DNA of 12,992 nucleotides from an uncultured Alphaproteobacteria bacterium (GTDB lineage Bacteria; Pseudomonadota; Alphaproteobacteria; Puniceispirillales; Puniceispirillaceae), in assembly GCA_913031555.1 (NCBI GenBank), contig CAJWDO010000021.1:1-12992 (forward strand). The letters run 5' to 3'. Of the stretch, positions 1 to 7,053 are shown piece after piece. The translations under genes were made by a program, and so were the position numbers. Numbering within the stretch: position 1 is the stretch's first letter; each line of letters begins with the position of its first letter. Under the pieces are notes generated by a model. The model worked only from the letters and a program-made list of their open reading frames with translations, was not told the DNA's origin and searched no databases.

Positions 1-60
1 TAGCCCTAGCCATAGCCCTAACCCTAGCCCTAACCCTAACCCTAACCCTAGCCCTCACCC
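1..60. repeat. telomere-like hexamer tract at contig edge
   Basis: Ten consecutive hexamers start at bases 1, 7, 13 and so on to 55. Four are TAACCC, four TAGCCC, one TAGCCA and one TCACCC. This is the C-strand of a TTAGGG-type eukaryotic telomere with variant units, and it is not expected inside a bacterial aldolase gene. Recognisable aldolase coding begins at about base 62. The most economical reading is a chimeric join or mis-assembly at the contig end. The frame of the downstream gene happens to stay open through the tract, as an alternating Ser/Pro/Asn stretch, but this has no resemblance to an aldolase N-terminus. Confidence 0.85.
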
Positions 61-61
61 C

Positions 62-925
62 GAGCCGAGCGGCTTGATGTCGAGCGGCACGCAGGGCAAT
101 CTCTGTGCGATGCTGGCACATTGTCAGCGCGGTGAGGAAATCCTCACCGGTATTGACTATCATGTCTTTGTCGATGAGGCAGGCGGCGCTTCGGTTCTTG
201 GTGGCATCATGTTCGCTCCCATGCCGACAGGTGCCGATGGCGGCATCGATCCTGCCGATATCGACCGCACGGTCAAGCCGGATGATGAACATTGCGCCAT
301 TTCCCGCCTGCTGACGCTGGAAAACACCTGGCATGGGCAGGTTGTGCCGCTGGCCAGTATCAACGCCGCCGCCAGACGCGCCCGCGAACATGGGTTGCTT
401 GTGCATTTCGACGGTGCGCGGCTGATGAACGCCTGTGTGAAGCTTGGTGTTTCACCGGCCGAGATGCTGGCCGAGGTCGACTCGGTTTCTCTGTGCCTGT
501 CAAAAGGGCTTGGCACGCCCGCCGGTTCGATCCTCGCCGGGTCGAAAGAAATGATCAAAAAGGCGCACCGGGTGCGCAAGCTTCTTGGCGGTGGGATGCG
601 CCAGGTCGGCATTCTGGCGGCGGCCGGCATCCATGCCCTTGATTATCACATAGACAGGCTTGCCGAGGATCACGCCAACGCCCTTCGCCTTGCTGAAAAG
701 CTGGCCGAGATTCCGCAGATCACGGTTGATCCCGGCGAAGTCGAGACGAATATGGTCTTTGCCGGATTGCCCGAAGGCGCGGCCGCGCCACTGCAAGAAC
801 ATCTTCGTGACCGGGGGATTCTGATCAATCGCGGTGAGCCGCAAATCCGCCTTGTCACGCATCTTGACTGCCGTGCGGATGAAATCGACCTGTTTGTCGA
901 GGAAGTGCAGGGCTTTTTTGCCTGA
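62..925 (+). CDS. ltaE: low-specificity L-threonine aldolase, 5'-truncated
   Basis: A PLP-dependent fold-type I aldolase that cleaves L-threonine or L-allo-threonine to glycine and acetaldehyde in the cytoplasm. Family landmarks are visible in order. EPSGLMSSGTQGN forms the phosphate-binding segment. LLTLENTWHGQVV follows, then HFDGARLMNA with the Asp that contacts the PLP ring. SLCLSKGLGTPAGS carries the Schiff-base Lys, codon 503–505. GGGMRQVGILAAAG comes next, and IRLVTHLD is near the C-terminus. The end is normal (stop 923–925). The N-terminal 45–50 residues, including the usual RSDTVT and GDDVYG motifs, are missing because the sequence runs into the telomere-like tract at base 60. The first possible start codon, TTG at 74, lies inside the conserved core, so it is not the real start. 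The next gene, dmdA, is 116 bp downstream on the same strand. Confidence 0.9.
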   Translation, partial: EPSGLMSSGTQGNLCAMLAHCQRGEEILTGIDYHVFVDEAGGASVLGGIMFAPMPTGADGGIDPADIDRTVKPDDEHCAISRLLTLENTWHGQVVPLASINAAARRAREHGLLVHFDGARLMNACVKLGVSPAEMLAEVDSVSLCLSKGLGTPAGSILAGSKEMIKKAHRVRKLLGGGMRQVGILAAAGIHALDYHIDRLAEDHANALRLAEKLAEIPQITVDPGEVETNMVFAGLPEGAAAPLQEHLRDRGILINRGEPQIRLVTHLDCRADEIDLFVEEVQGFFA

Positions 926-1028
926 ACAGCGTCACACAACGGCGCAATAGGGACATAAATCAAGCGCCAGCGCGGCAGACTGCAAACGACAGTTTCGACA
1001 CGCGGGTTTATCCTCGCGATGGATTATC

Positions 1029-1034
1029 AAGGAG
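1029..1034 (+). promoter_or_regulatory. ribosome binding site of dmdA
   Basis: AAGGAG ends 7 nt before the ATG at 1042 and fixes that start. Confidence 0.75.
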
Positions 1035-1041
1035 TGTTGCC

Positions 1042-2154
1042 ATGTCGATTGCGCTCTCGCTCGGGCCACGGGTCCGCAAAAGTCCCTATTTTGAATCGGC
1101 GCGTGCCGCCGGTCTGGCCGCTGCGACCGTGTATAATCACATGTATATGCCGACAGGCTACGGTGATCCTGCCGCCGAATATAATCGCCTGATCAATGGT
1201 GTCGCGATGTGGGATGTCGCCGTTGAACGGCAGGTTGCCCTCAAAGGTCCGGATGCGCTGGCGTTGGCGCGTTATCTGACGCCGCGTAACCTCGACGGGC
1301 TTGTGATTGGCCAGGGCAAATATGCCCCTCTGTGCAATTTCGAAGGTACCGTAATCAATGATCCGGTCCTGCAGCAGATCAGCGAGGACGAAATCTGGCT
1401 GTCCATCGCCGACAGCGATATAAAGCTGTGGGCAGCCGGCATCGCCGGCGCGCGCGGTATGGATGCCAGGGTGTTCGAGCCCGATGTATCGCCGCTGGCC
1501 ATTCAGGGGCCGAAAGCCACTGACGTTGTCGCCTCGATATGCGGCGACTGGGTGCGCGACCTTGGCTATTTTGCCTTCAGGCCCTTCGAGATCAACGGCA
1601 TTCCGATGATTGTCGCGCGGTCCGGATGGTCAAAGCAGGGTGGCTTCGAGCTGTATCTTCAGGATGGCAGCCGCGGTGACGAGCTGTGGGCGATTGTGGC
1701 TGAGGCCGGCAAGCCCCACGGCATCGGCCCGGGAACACCGAACTATATTGAGCGTGTCGAAAGTGGCCTGATTTCCTTCGGCGCCGATACCGATGATGCC
1801 TCGAACCCGTTTGAGCTTGGGCTTGGCAAATTCATCGATATCGACCAACCGCATGATTTTGCCGGCAAACAGGCGCTGATGGCGCTTCGCGAGGCCGGTG
1901 TGAAGCGCCGCTTCATGGGATTGTTGATTGATGGTGATCCGTTCACCGGAACAAATGAAGCCCGCTGGCAACTGACCTGGCGTGATGGTGAATATGCCGG
2001 TTATGCTGCCGCAGTCGCCTATTCCCCACGCGTTGGCTCCAACATCGCGGTTGCGATGATCCGCAGCAAGGTAGTCGATGCAGCTGCGCCGGTGATTGTT
2101 CACACCGGCGCAGGCAATCTTGGTGCAAGAGTTGTCGAATTGCCTATCATATAG
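1042..2154 (+). CDS. dmdA: dimethylsulfoniopropionate (DMSP) demethylase
   Basis: The 370-residue product belongs to the GcvT/aminomethyltransferase fold family and closely resembles marine DmdA. That enzyme moves a methyl group from DMSP to tetrahydrofolate, giving 3-methylmercaptopropionate and 5-methyl-THF. DmdA-like segments seen here are an N-terminal RRTP-like basic stretch (RVRKSPYF), TVYNHM, VAMWDVAVERQVALKG, GTVINDPV, DEIWLSIADSD, EPDVSPLAIQGPK, ARSGWSKQGGFELY (about residues 192–205), IERVESGLISFG and NPFELGLGKF. The WSKQGG and VERQV blocks separate DmdA from ordinary glycine-cleavage T proteins. Length matches the family (about 365–370). A clear Shine–Dalgarno precedes the start. 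The gene converges on cspA with a 21-bp gap. The main alternative is a DmdA-related demethylase or aminomethyltransferase of other specificity, and the dmdA clade cannot be fixed by eye. Confidence 0.85.
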   Translation: MSIALSLGPRVRKSPYFESARAAGLAAATVYNHMYMPTGYGDPAAEYNRLINGVAMWDVAVERQVALKGPDALALARYLTPRNLDGLVIGQGKYAPLCNFEGTVINDPVLQQISEDEIWLSIADSDIKLWAAGIAGARGMDARVFEPDVSPLAIQGPKATDVVASICGDWVRDLGYFAFRPFEINGIPMIVARSGWSKQGGFELYLQDGSRGDELWAIVAEAGKPHGIGPGTPNYIERVESGLISFGADTDDASNPFELGLGKFIDIDQPHDFAGKQALMALREAGVKRRFMGLLIDGDPFTGTNEARWQLTWRDGEYAGYAAAVAYSPRVGSNIAVAMIRSKVVDAAAPVIVHTGAGNLGARVVELPII

Positions 2155-2175
2155 GCTGAACGACGCCCTTGATGG

Positions 2176-2385
2176 TCAGTCAACAACCGCCAGATCGACG
2201 GCGGCCATTCTGCCATTGCGTTGTTCAGCCAGTTCGTAGGATACGCGCTGGCCTTCGTTTAGTCCGGTCAGACCCGAATTCTGAACGGCGGTGATATGTA
2301 CGAACACATCATTGCCTTCGTCGTCGGGATTGATGAATCCATACCCTTTCTGGGTATTGAACCACTTCACAGTGCCTTCTGACAT
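2176..2385 (-). CDS. cold-shock domain protein (CspA family)
   Basis: A single 69-residue cold-shock domain. It is a five-stranded beta barrel that binds single-stranded RNA or DNA and acts as an RNA chaperone. RNP1 (KGYGFI, residues 13–18) and RNP2 (VFVHI, residues 27–31) are intact, as are the N-terminal GTVKWFN and the aromatic positions. An AGGAGA ribosome binding site at 2395–2400 lies 9 nt from the ATG. It is divergent from the rarD-like gene and convergent with dmdA. Which paralogue it is (CspA, CspE or other) cannot be told. Confidence 0.93.
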   Translation of the reverse strand: MSEGTVKWFNTQKGYGFINPDDEGNDVFVHITAVQNSGLTGLNEGQRVSYELAEQRNGRMAAVDLAVVD

Positions 2386-2474
2386 TCTATACAGTCTCCT
2401 TTGCCACGCCCCGCCGTCCCGGGCGCCACATCTTCACTCTTGATATGAGGCAACTGCTAGCACGGTAATCAGAT

Positions 2475-2508
2475 CCCACATCTTCGACAGCTGTGTCTAT
2501 CATGTGGG
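2475..2508. promoter_or_regulatory. nested inverted repeat in the csp/rarD divergent region
   Basis: CCCACAT (2475–2481) and ATGTGGG (2502–2508) are perfect 7-bp arms. A second pair, GACA (2486–2489) and TGTC (2494–2497), shares the same centre. The string CCACATCTTC of the left arm also occurs 50 bp away at 2426–2435 as a direct repeat. The dyad sits between the divergent csp and rarD-like genes and could be an operator or an RNA hairpin in a csp leader. Function is inferred from position only. Confidence 0.4.
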
Positions 2509-2577
2509 TTACGTTGCTTGTGTCAATCCAGTAGCGTGCGGCAAAAGGTGCGCCCCGAATCTTCGGGAAGAAAGTAC

Positions 2578-2583
2578 AGGGAG
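2578..2583 (+). promoter_or_regulatory. ribosome binding site deciding the rarD start
   Basis: AGGGAG directly abuts the ATG at 2584 but lies 9 nt before the ATG at 2593. The latter is therefore the more likely start, three codons in from the first ATG and well inside the longer open frame that begins at 2518. Confidence 0.55.
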
Positions 2584-2592
2584 ATGGCGTGG

Positions 2593-3486
2593 ATGCTGAA
2601 TGCCCGAGGTCTTGTCTGTGCTGTGCTGGCGCCGTTGTTATGGGGCTTTGTGCCCATATATATAGGCATTCTCGGCGATGTCGATGCGCTGGAAATTGTT
2701 GTCCATCGCGCCCTGTGGTCAGGCGTCATCCTGCTGGGTCTTGTCACTATGGCACCATCCCTGACTGGTGGCATGACGGCGGTGCGCGCGGCGCTCTCGA
2801 CATCAAGGCTGCGTCTCGGGTTCGCACTGACCTGCGGTCTCGTCACAGTGAACTGGATGATTTTCGTCTATGCCGTTCAGTCGCGACAGCTATTCGAGGC
2901 GGCTCTTGGATATTTCATCTATCCGCTGGTGACTGTCGTTCTTGGCATGCTGTTGCTTGGTGAGAGGCTTGATCGATGGGCGTGGGTCGCCATCGGTGTG
3001 GTTGCCGCCGGGGTGGCGCTGAAAGCTGCGAACCTTGGTGATCTGCCGTGGGTGGCGCTGGCACTTGCAGGCTCGTTCGGCCTTTATGGTGTTGTCTGTA
3101 AACCCATGGGAATAGACCTGTTGATCGGCATTTTCATCGAAACGGTCATGCTGATTCCGCTGTCAATCTTGTATCTGTGGTGGCTACACAGCAACGGCAC
3201 CGCCATTTTCTCTGGCGGTGGTGCGGTGAACACTATGCTGGCGGTATTTGCCGGCATCATCACCGTGGTACCGCTGCTGCTTTACCATACCGGCAATCGT
3301 GCGCTGCCAATCACCGTATCCAGCCTTCTGTATTATATCAACCCGACCACCCACATGGTCGTCGGGCTGCTATATTTCCGGCTGTCCATTCCGCCGTGGG
3401 AATGGGTGGTGTTCGGGCTGATCTGGGCCGGCCTTGTCGTCTATTTTGCGACAAGAAGGCAAGCAGGTCCCGCAGTGAAGGTCTAG
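2593..3486 (+). CDS. rarD: RarD-like EamA-family inner-membrane permease
   Basis: About 297 residues and almost wholly hydrophobic, consistent with the ten transmembrane helices and two EamA repeats of drug/metabolite transporters. RarD-type features are the N-terminal GLVCAVLAPLLWGFVPIY, the VHRALWSG segment after helix 1, NWMIFVYAV, and GNRALPITVSSLLYYINPT near the end of the second repeat. RarD proteins are annotated as chloramphenicol-sensitivity permeases, but substrates are generally unproven and none can be inferred here. The stop TAG (3484–3486) lies within the CTAG that also gives the stop of the opposing cyclophilin gene. Confidence 0.85.
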   Translation: MLNARGLVCAVLAPLLWGFVPIYIGILGDVDALEIVVHRALWSGVILLGLVTMAPSLTGGMTAVRAALSTSRLRLGFALTCGLVTVNWMIFVYAVQSRQLFEAALGYFIYPLVTVVLGMLLLGERLDRWAWVAIGVVAAGVALKAANLGDLPWVALALAGSFGLYGVVCKPMGIDLLIGIFIETVMLIPLSILYLWWLHSNGTAIFSGGGAVNTMLAVFAGIITVVPLLLYHTGNRALPITVSSLLYYINPTTHMVVGLLYFRLSIPPWEWVVFGLIWAGLVVYFATRRQAGPAVKV

Positions 3487-3998
3487 TCGATCACCCGCGC
3501 CGACACGATCTGGTCCGGTGATGCCGGTGGTTCACCGGGGGTGATGTTATAGACATTTTCCATGCCACGCTCGACCTGGCCCCAGACCGTATATTGCCCA
3601 GTCAGATGACCGCATCCGTCAAAACAGATAAAAAACTGACTGTCGCCTGAATTCGGATTCATCGACCGTGCCATTCCGACCGTACCGACCTTATATTCAT
3701 AGTCGGTGAATTCGGCGTCCAGGTTCTGGCCCGATCCACCCATGCCCGTGCCATCCGGGTCGCCGGTTTGCGCCATGAAGCCGGGAATGACCCGGTGGAA
3801 GATGATGCCGTCATAAAAGCCGTTATTGGCAAGCTCGGTGATGCGCGCAACATGGTTTGGCGCAAGATCCGGCAGGAGTGTGATTTCAACCTGGCCCTTC
3901 GTCGTTTCGAGAAGCAGGGTTGATCCGGTATCGGATGTGGCTGGTGTGCTCATGGTGATAAAGCTGGCTCCAAGTAAGGTCAGAATAAGGTGTTTCAT
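3483..3998 (-). CDS. exported cyclophilin-type peptidyl-prolyl isomerase
   Basis: 171 residues. A hydrophobic leader (MKHLILTLLGASF, residues 1–13, with likely cleavage near residues 20–22) suggests export to the periplasm. The cyclophilin domain follows, with the catalytic Arg in IIFHRVIPGFMAQTGDP, the GTGMGGSGQNLDAEF loop, GTVGMARSMNPNSGDSQFFI and the C-terminal GQVERGMENV. It catalyses cis–trans isomerisation of prolyl bonds during folding. It is the last gene of the minus-strand run, 47 bp after the universal stress protein gene. The upstream Shine–Dalgarno is weak (GGGAA), so translation may partly depend on the preceding genes. It resembles PpiA/PpiB; the exact orthology is not assigned. 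Confidence 0.92.
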   Translation of the reverse strand: MKHLILTLLGASFITMSTPATSDTGSTLLLETTKGQVEITLLPDLAPNHVARITELANNGFYDGIIFHRVIPGFMAQTGDPDGTGMGGSGQNLDAEFTDYEYKVGTVGMARSMNPNSGDSQFFICFDGCGHLTGQYTVWGQVERGMENVYNITPGEPPASPDQIVSARVID

Positions 3999-4045
3999 GT
4001 AAGGTTCCCGGCACAGGCTAGGTTAGATGAGTGATAACATAATGC

Positions 4046-4516
4046 TCAGAAAAGCGCGTCGATCTGATCGTCCGACAGGTTGCCCGGCACAACGGTGATC
4101 GGCACCCGGCAATTTGCCGCGCCCTTGGCCATCATGAAGGAAATCAGCGGGCCGGCTGTCTCGGATTGGGTGTCGGCGCCAAGCACCAGCAGGCTGATCT
4201 GTGTCTCTTCATTAATGAGGCTGATAAGTTCCTCGTGAGCGTCACCCTCACGGACATAGAGAACGGGGACTTCGCCGGTAAATTGATGGGCATAGGAGGC
4301 ATGAATGGCCATGTTGGCCTCGGCTTCCTCACGCGCCTCGGCGCGCATCAGCTCACCGACACCGGCCCAATATTCGAACTCCGCCGGGGCGATGCAATAC
4401 ATCAGGCCGACCTTGCCGCCAATGGCCTTGGCACGGCCGCAGGCAAAACGCAGCGCATGATGCATCTCTTCGGACTCGTCGACAACAACAAGGAAAAGGG
4501 GGTCTTTCTTGGCCAT
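4046..4516 (-). CDS. universal stress protein (UspA family)
   Basis: 156 residues with a Usp fold. The first strand is LFLVVVDESEE, a helix follows with ALRFACGRAKAIGG, the second strand is VGLMYCIAP, the fourth is LLVLGAD and the end is VPITVVPG. The canonical ATP-binding pattern Gly-x2-Gly-x9-Gly-(Ser/Thr) is not present after the LLVLGAD strand, so it may belong to the non-nucleotide-binding UspA-like type. The middle segment (EFEYWAGVGELMRAEAREEAE) resembles alphaproteobacterial Usp proteins. An AGGAGA site at 4525–4530 is 8 nt from the ATG. It lies 45 bp after the Alph_Pro_TM gene and is probably co-transcribed with it. Confidence 0.9.
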   Translation of the reverse strand: MAKKDPLFLVVVDESEEMHHALRFACGRAKAIGGKVGLMYCIAPAEFEYWAGVGELMRAEAREEAEANMAIHASYAHQFTGEVPVLYVREGDAHEELISLINEETQISLLVLGADTQSETAGPLISFMMAKGAANCRVPITVVPGNLSDDQIDALF

Positions 4517-4561
4517 TGATCCGCTCTCCTGGTTTCAATTATGCTTGGATAACCGGCTTTA

Positions 4562-5386
4562 TTATTTGCGCCGAAACGCCACCGCGGCAAGCCATCCCGA
4601 CGCCACGGCGAAAATGATAGCAAAAATCCCATACAGGGCGGAATAATCATGCGCGAAACGATATATCAGCGCGCTGAGTCCCGCTTTCCTTACGTTCATA
4701 TCGGTCGTCCGCTCACTCAATGCAACGCCATCACGAAAATGCAGGACCCGCACGCTGTAATCGCCGGTCGGAATATTGCTTGGCAGTGACAGGCTCGCCC
4801 GGAACAGCATGTCCTGCTGCGTGACGATCGAGGATGGCAGCACCTGCCAAAGCCCGTTCGCCTCCATATTGCGCCGCAGATTGTTCTGTTGTTCGGGGTC
4901 GCCGGCTATGGCAGGGCCGGACGAGGCGGGCTTTTCGCCACCGCCATGACCGTTGGCGGCGTCATCCCTGTCGGCAATGAATGTCAGGCCGCCTGCCAGT
5001 GGGCTGACAGTGGCGTTGCTGAGAGCCTCTTCATCGGCGATCGAAGGCAGGCTGTCGGTCGCAAACACATGATAGAAGCTTGGCGCCTCCTGCCAGACCT
5101 TTGTCTCGACATTGACCCAGATGCCGGCGCGCTTTGCCTTGCGACGCTGGATGATGTCGGTTGCCGGACCCTGAACCACGAGGATGATGTCATCACCCGG
5201 CATGCCCTCATAGGCACCGAAAAGCAGGAGTTCGGTGCCGTGATAGCTGCTGGTGATGTCAACGCGGCTGTTGGACAGGTCCGCCACAATCTGCTTTGGC
5301 GCTGCCATCGCCGGACCCGCCACCAGCATCACCAGGCCGACCAGTGTCATGCCCCATTTCCGGATCATCCTGCGCTTTCCCGTCAT
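4562..5386 (-). CDS. TIGR02186 / Alph_Pro_TM family membrane-anchored protein
   Basis: 274 residues of unknown biochemical function. An N-terminal signal peptide ends in GPAMA–AP at about residue 28. A periplasmic beta-rich region follows, with family segments ADLSNSRVDITSSYHGTELLLFGAY, VVQGPATDIIQRRK, GIWVNV and PSFYHVFAT. A single C-terminal transmembrane helix (about residues 250–270) ends in basic FRRK. Family members are often encoded next to TauE/SafE permeases in alphaproteobacteria, as here. The start ATG overlaps the permease stop by 4 bp (ATGA), with a GGAG 8 nt upstream inside the permease gene, so the two are translationally coupled. A role as a periplasmic partner of the permease is inferred from this coupling. 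Confidence 0.85.
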   Translation of the reverse strand: MTGKRRMIRKWGMTLVGLVMLVAGPAMAAPKQIVADLSNSRVDITSSYHGTELLLFGAYEGMPGDDIILVVQGPATDIIQRRKAKRAGIWVNVETKVWQEAPSFYHVFATDSLPSIADEEALSNATVSPLAGGLTFIADRDDAANGHGGGEKPASSGPAIAGDPEQQNNLRRNMEANGLWQVLPSSIVTQQDMLFRASLSLPSNIPTGDYSVRVLHFRDGVALSERTTDMNVRKAGLSALIYRFAHDYSALYGIFAIIFAVASGWLAAVAFRRK

Positions 5387-6297
5387 CGCCGCAGCTCCAC
5401 CGACAGCAGATCCTCCGGCCGGACCACCAGGTCGTAGCCGATCTTCAAGCAGACCGCCAGAACGAGCAGGGCCAACAGGCCGCGAAGTTGTTCACCGCGA
5501 AGCAGGGCACCGGCGCGGCTGCCGAACTGGGCGCCGACCACCGCCCCGAACAACAGCAGGCCGGCAAGCAGGAAGTCGACTGTCTGGGTCTGGATCGACT
5601 GCAGCAATGTGACGTTGGCGGTCACAAAGATGATCTGGAACAGCGAGGTGCCAACAACAACCGAGGTCGGCATGCCAAGAAGATAGATCATCGCCGGCAC
5701 CATGATGAAGCCGCCACCGACGCCCATGATGGCCGCGAGGATGCCAACAAAGGCCCCGATGCCAAGCGGCAGGATGGCGCTGATATATAGTTTTGAACGC
5801 CGAAAGCGCATTTTCAGCGGCAGGCCGTGAAGCCAGTTATGCTGATGAAGTTTGCCACGCACCGCGCCGGGTTTGCGTGAGCGGATGATGGTGCGAAGGC
5901 TCTCGGTCAGCATCAGTGCGCCAATGATGCCCAGAAACACCACATAGGACAGCTGGATGACGAGATCGATCTGCCCGATATCGCGCAGGAACGAAAACAG
6001 CGCAACGCCAAGGGTCGAGCCGATCACGCCGCCGATCATCAGGATCGCTCCCATTTTGAAATCGACATTGCCGCGGCGCATGTGTGCCAACACACCGGAT
6101 ACCGATGAGGCAACAATCTGGTTGGCTTCTGTGGAGACTGCCACCGCCGGTGGGATGCCGAAAAAGATCAGCAATGGCGTCATCAGGAATCCGCCACCAA
6201 CCCCGAACAGGCCGGACAGGAACCCGACTCCGCCACCAAGCCCGATGATGATCCCGATATGCATCGAAACTTCGGCGATTGGCAGGTAAATATACAT
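5383..6297 (-). CDS. TauE/SafE (TSUP) family anion permease
   Basis: 304 residues with two homologous halves. The first opens with GGGVGFLSGLFGVGGGFLMT (about residues 21–40) and the second with LGIGAFVGILAAIMGVGGGF (from about residue 175). Each half carries the glycine-rich GVGGGF turn typical of the family, and about eight membrane helices are expected. TSUP proteins move sulfite, sulfoacetate, taurine or other small anions across the inner membrane; the substrate here is unknown. A basic, less hydrophobic loop (RSRKPGAVRGK) separates the halves. The start at 6297 has a weak Shine–Dalgarno but keeps the YLPIAEVS leader, which resembles relatives. It heads the probable unit permease–Alph_Pro_TM–Usp–cyclophilin. 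Confidence 0.9.
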   Translation of the reverse strand: MYIYLPIAEVSMHIGIIIGLGGGVGFLSGLFGVGGGFLMTPLLIFFGIPPAVAVSTEANQIVASSVSGVLAHMRRGNVDFKMGAILMIGGVIGSTLGVALFSFLRDIGQIDLVIQLSYVVFLGIIGALMLTESLRTIIRSRKPGAVRGKLHQHNWLHGLPLKMRFRRSKLYISAILPLGIGAFVGILAAIMGVGGGFIMVPAMIYLLGMPTSVVVGTSLFQIIFVTANVTLLQSIQTQTVDFLLAGLLLFGAVVGAQFGSRAGALLRGEQLRGLLALLVLAVCLKIGYDLVVRPEDLLSVELRR

Positions 6298-6514
6298 GAT
6301 CTATGGCCGGAAAAGGCTGGGTTGACGACAGCATTGCTTGACTTGAGACATGACTAGCAGATGCTTGTGACAATGTCGCCTGTGAATACGACCTCGAATG
6401 TCCCGCAGCGGAAATACACCGGAAGCAAATGGCTGACCAGTTGATTGAGAGCCGGCAATCAGGATGTGAGGAGAGTTTGGGTGGGCATGGTCTGTTAAGA
6501 GGCGATGGGGGAAA

Positions 6515-6844
6515 TCAGTGGCGGGTGCGTTTCATCACCGGGTCGTCATCATATAGATGCCGGAGGAGACGCAGGATCCGCATGACGTCGCCATCATTGA
6601 TCGAATAAAATATTGTTTGTGATTCGCGCCTGGTCTTTACGATATTGGCGCGACGAAGGCGCGCCAGATGTTGCGACAGGGCTGATTGGCTCAAGGATGA
6701 CATTAGCCCTTCCAGCTCGGATACCGATCGTTCACGCCCGTCCGACAGTTCACTCAGAATGCGCATGCGTTTTGAGTTGCCCATCGCGCGCAGAATGTTT
6801 GTCAGTTTTGACTGTTCACCCTCTTTATCCGGTAGTCGCGCCAT
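6515..6844 (-). CDS. ArsR-family winged-helix transcription regulator
   Basis: 109 residues. The winged-helix domain shows NILRAMGNSKRMRILSEL (first helices), VSELEGLMSSLSQSALSQHL (helix-turn-helix, recognition helix about residues 52–64) and the wing RRESQTIFYSIND. The recognition part is closest in feel to the BigR/SqrR/YgaV branch of ArsR proteins, which sense reactive sulfur through two cysteines, but this protein has no cysteine at all, so that mechanism is absent. The open frame continues to a GTG at 6880. I prefer the ATG at 6844 because AAGGAG and a GGGG lie just upstream of it. It is 217 bp upstream of the permease gene on the same strand and is a candidate regulator of that cluster and of itself. 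Confidence 0.85.
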   Translation of the reverse strand: MARLPDKEGEQSKLTNILRAMGNSKRMRILSELSDGRERSVSELEGLMSSLSQSALSQHLARLRRANIVKTRRESQTIFYSINDGDVMRILRLLRHLYDDDPVMKRTRH

Positions 6845-7002
6845 TGTGCCCCTGTCTCCTTCTGTATTGGTGGCGGTCACCAGACCGGTCCGACGGCCCG
6901 CTCGCCAGACCGCTCACCGTCCCGCGCCGGGGCACCTGTTCACGATAGGAATATCGCCAAACCATTCCATTGTTCCCCCGATTCCCCCGTTTGATCACGT
7001 AA

Positions 7003-7053
7003 ATGTCTGACATATTGGATGTCTGACATATTGGAAATATCTGAACATATTGG
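7003..7053. repeat. three tandem 16–18 bp iterons (operator candidate)
   Basis: ATGTCTGACATATTGG occurs twice without a gap (7003–7018 and 7019–7034). A diverged third copy, ATATCTGAACATATTGG, is at 7037–7053. Each perfect unit holds the dyad ATGTC-t-GACAT. The position, about 160 bp upstream of the ArsR-type gene, fits a repressor operator array. Iterons beside an AT-rich tract would also fit a replication or partition site, but no DnaA boxes or Rep gene were seen. Confidence 0.8.

Noticed and set aside
74..925. Full-length aldolase starting at TTG 74
   Set aside because: The start would fall inside the conserved phosphate-binding segment. The true N-terminus is missing beyond the telomere-like tract.
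2155..2175. Terminator between dmdA and csp
   Set aside because: The 21-bp gap has no hairpin or T-run; the two transcripts probably overlap.
6825..7013. 62-residue minus-strand open frame overlapping the arsR-like start
   Set aside because: Low-complexity basic product, no ribosome site, and overlap with both the iteron and the regulator start.
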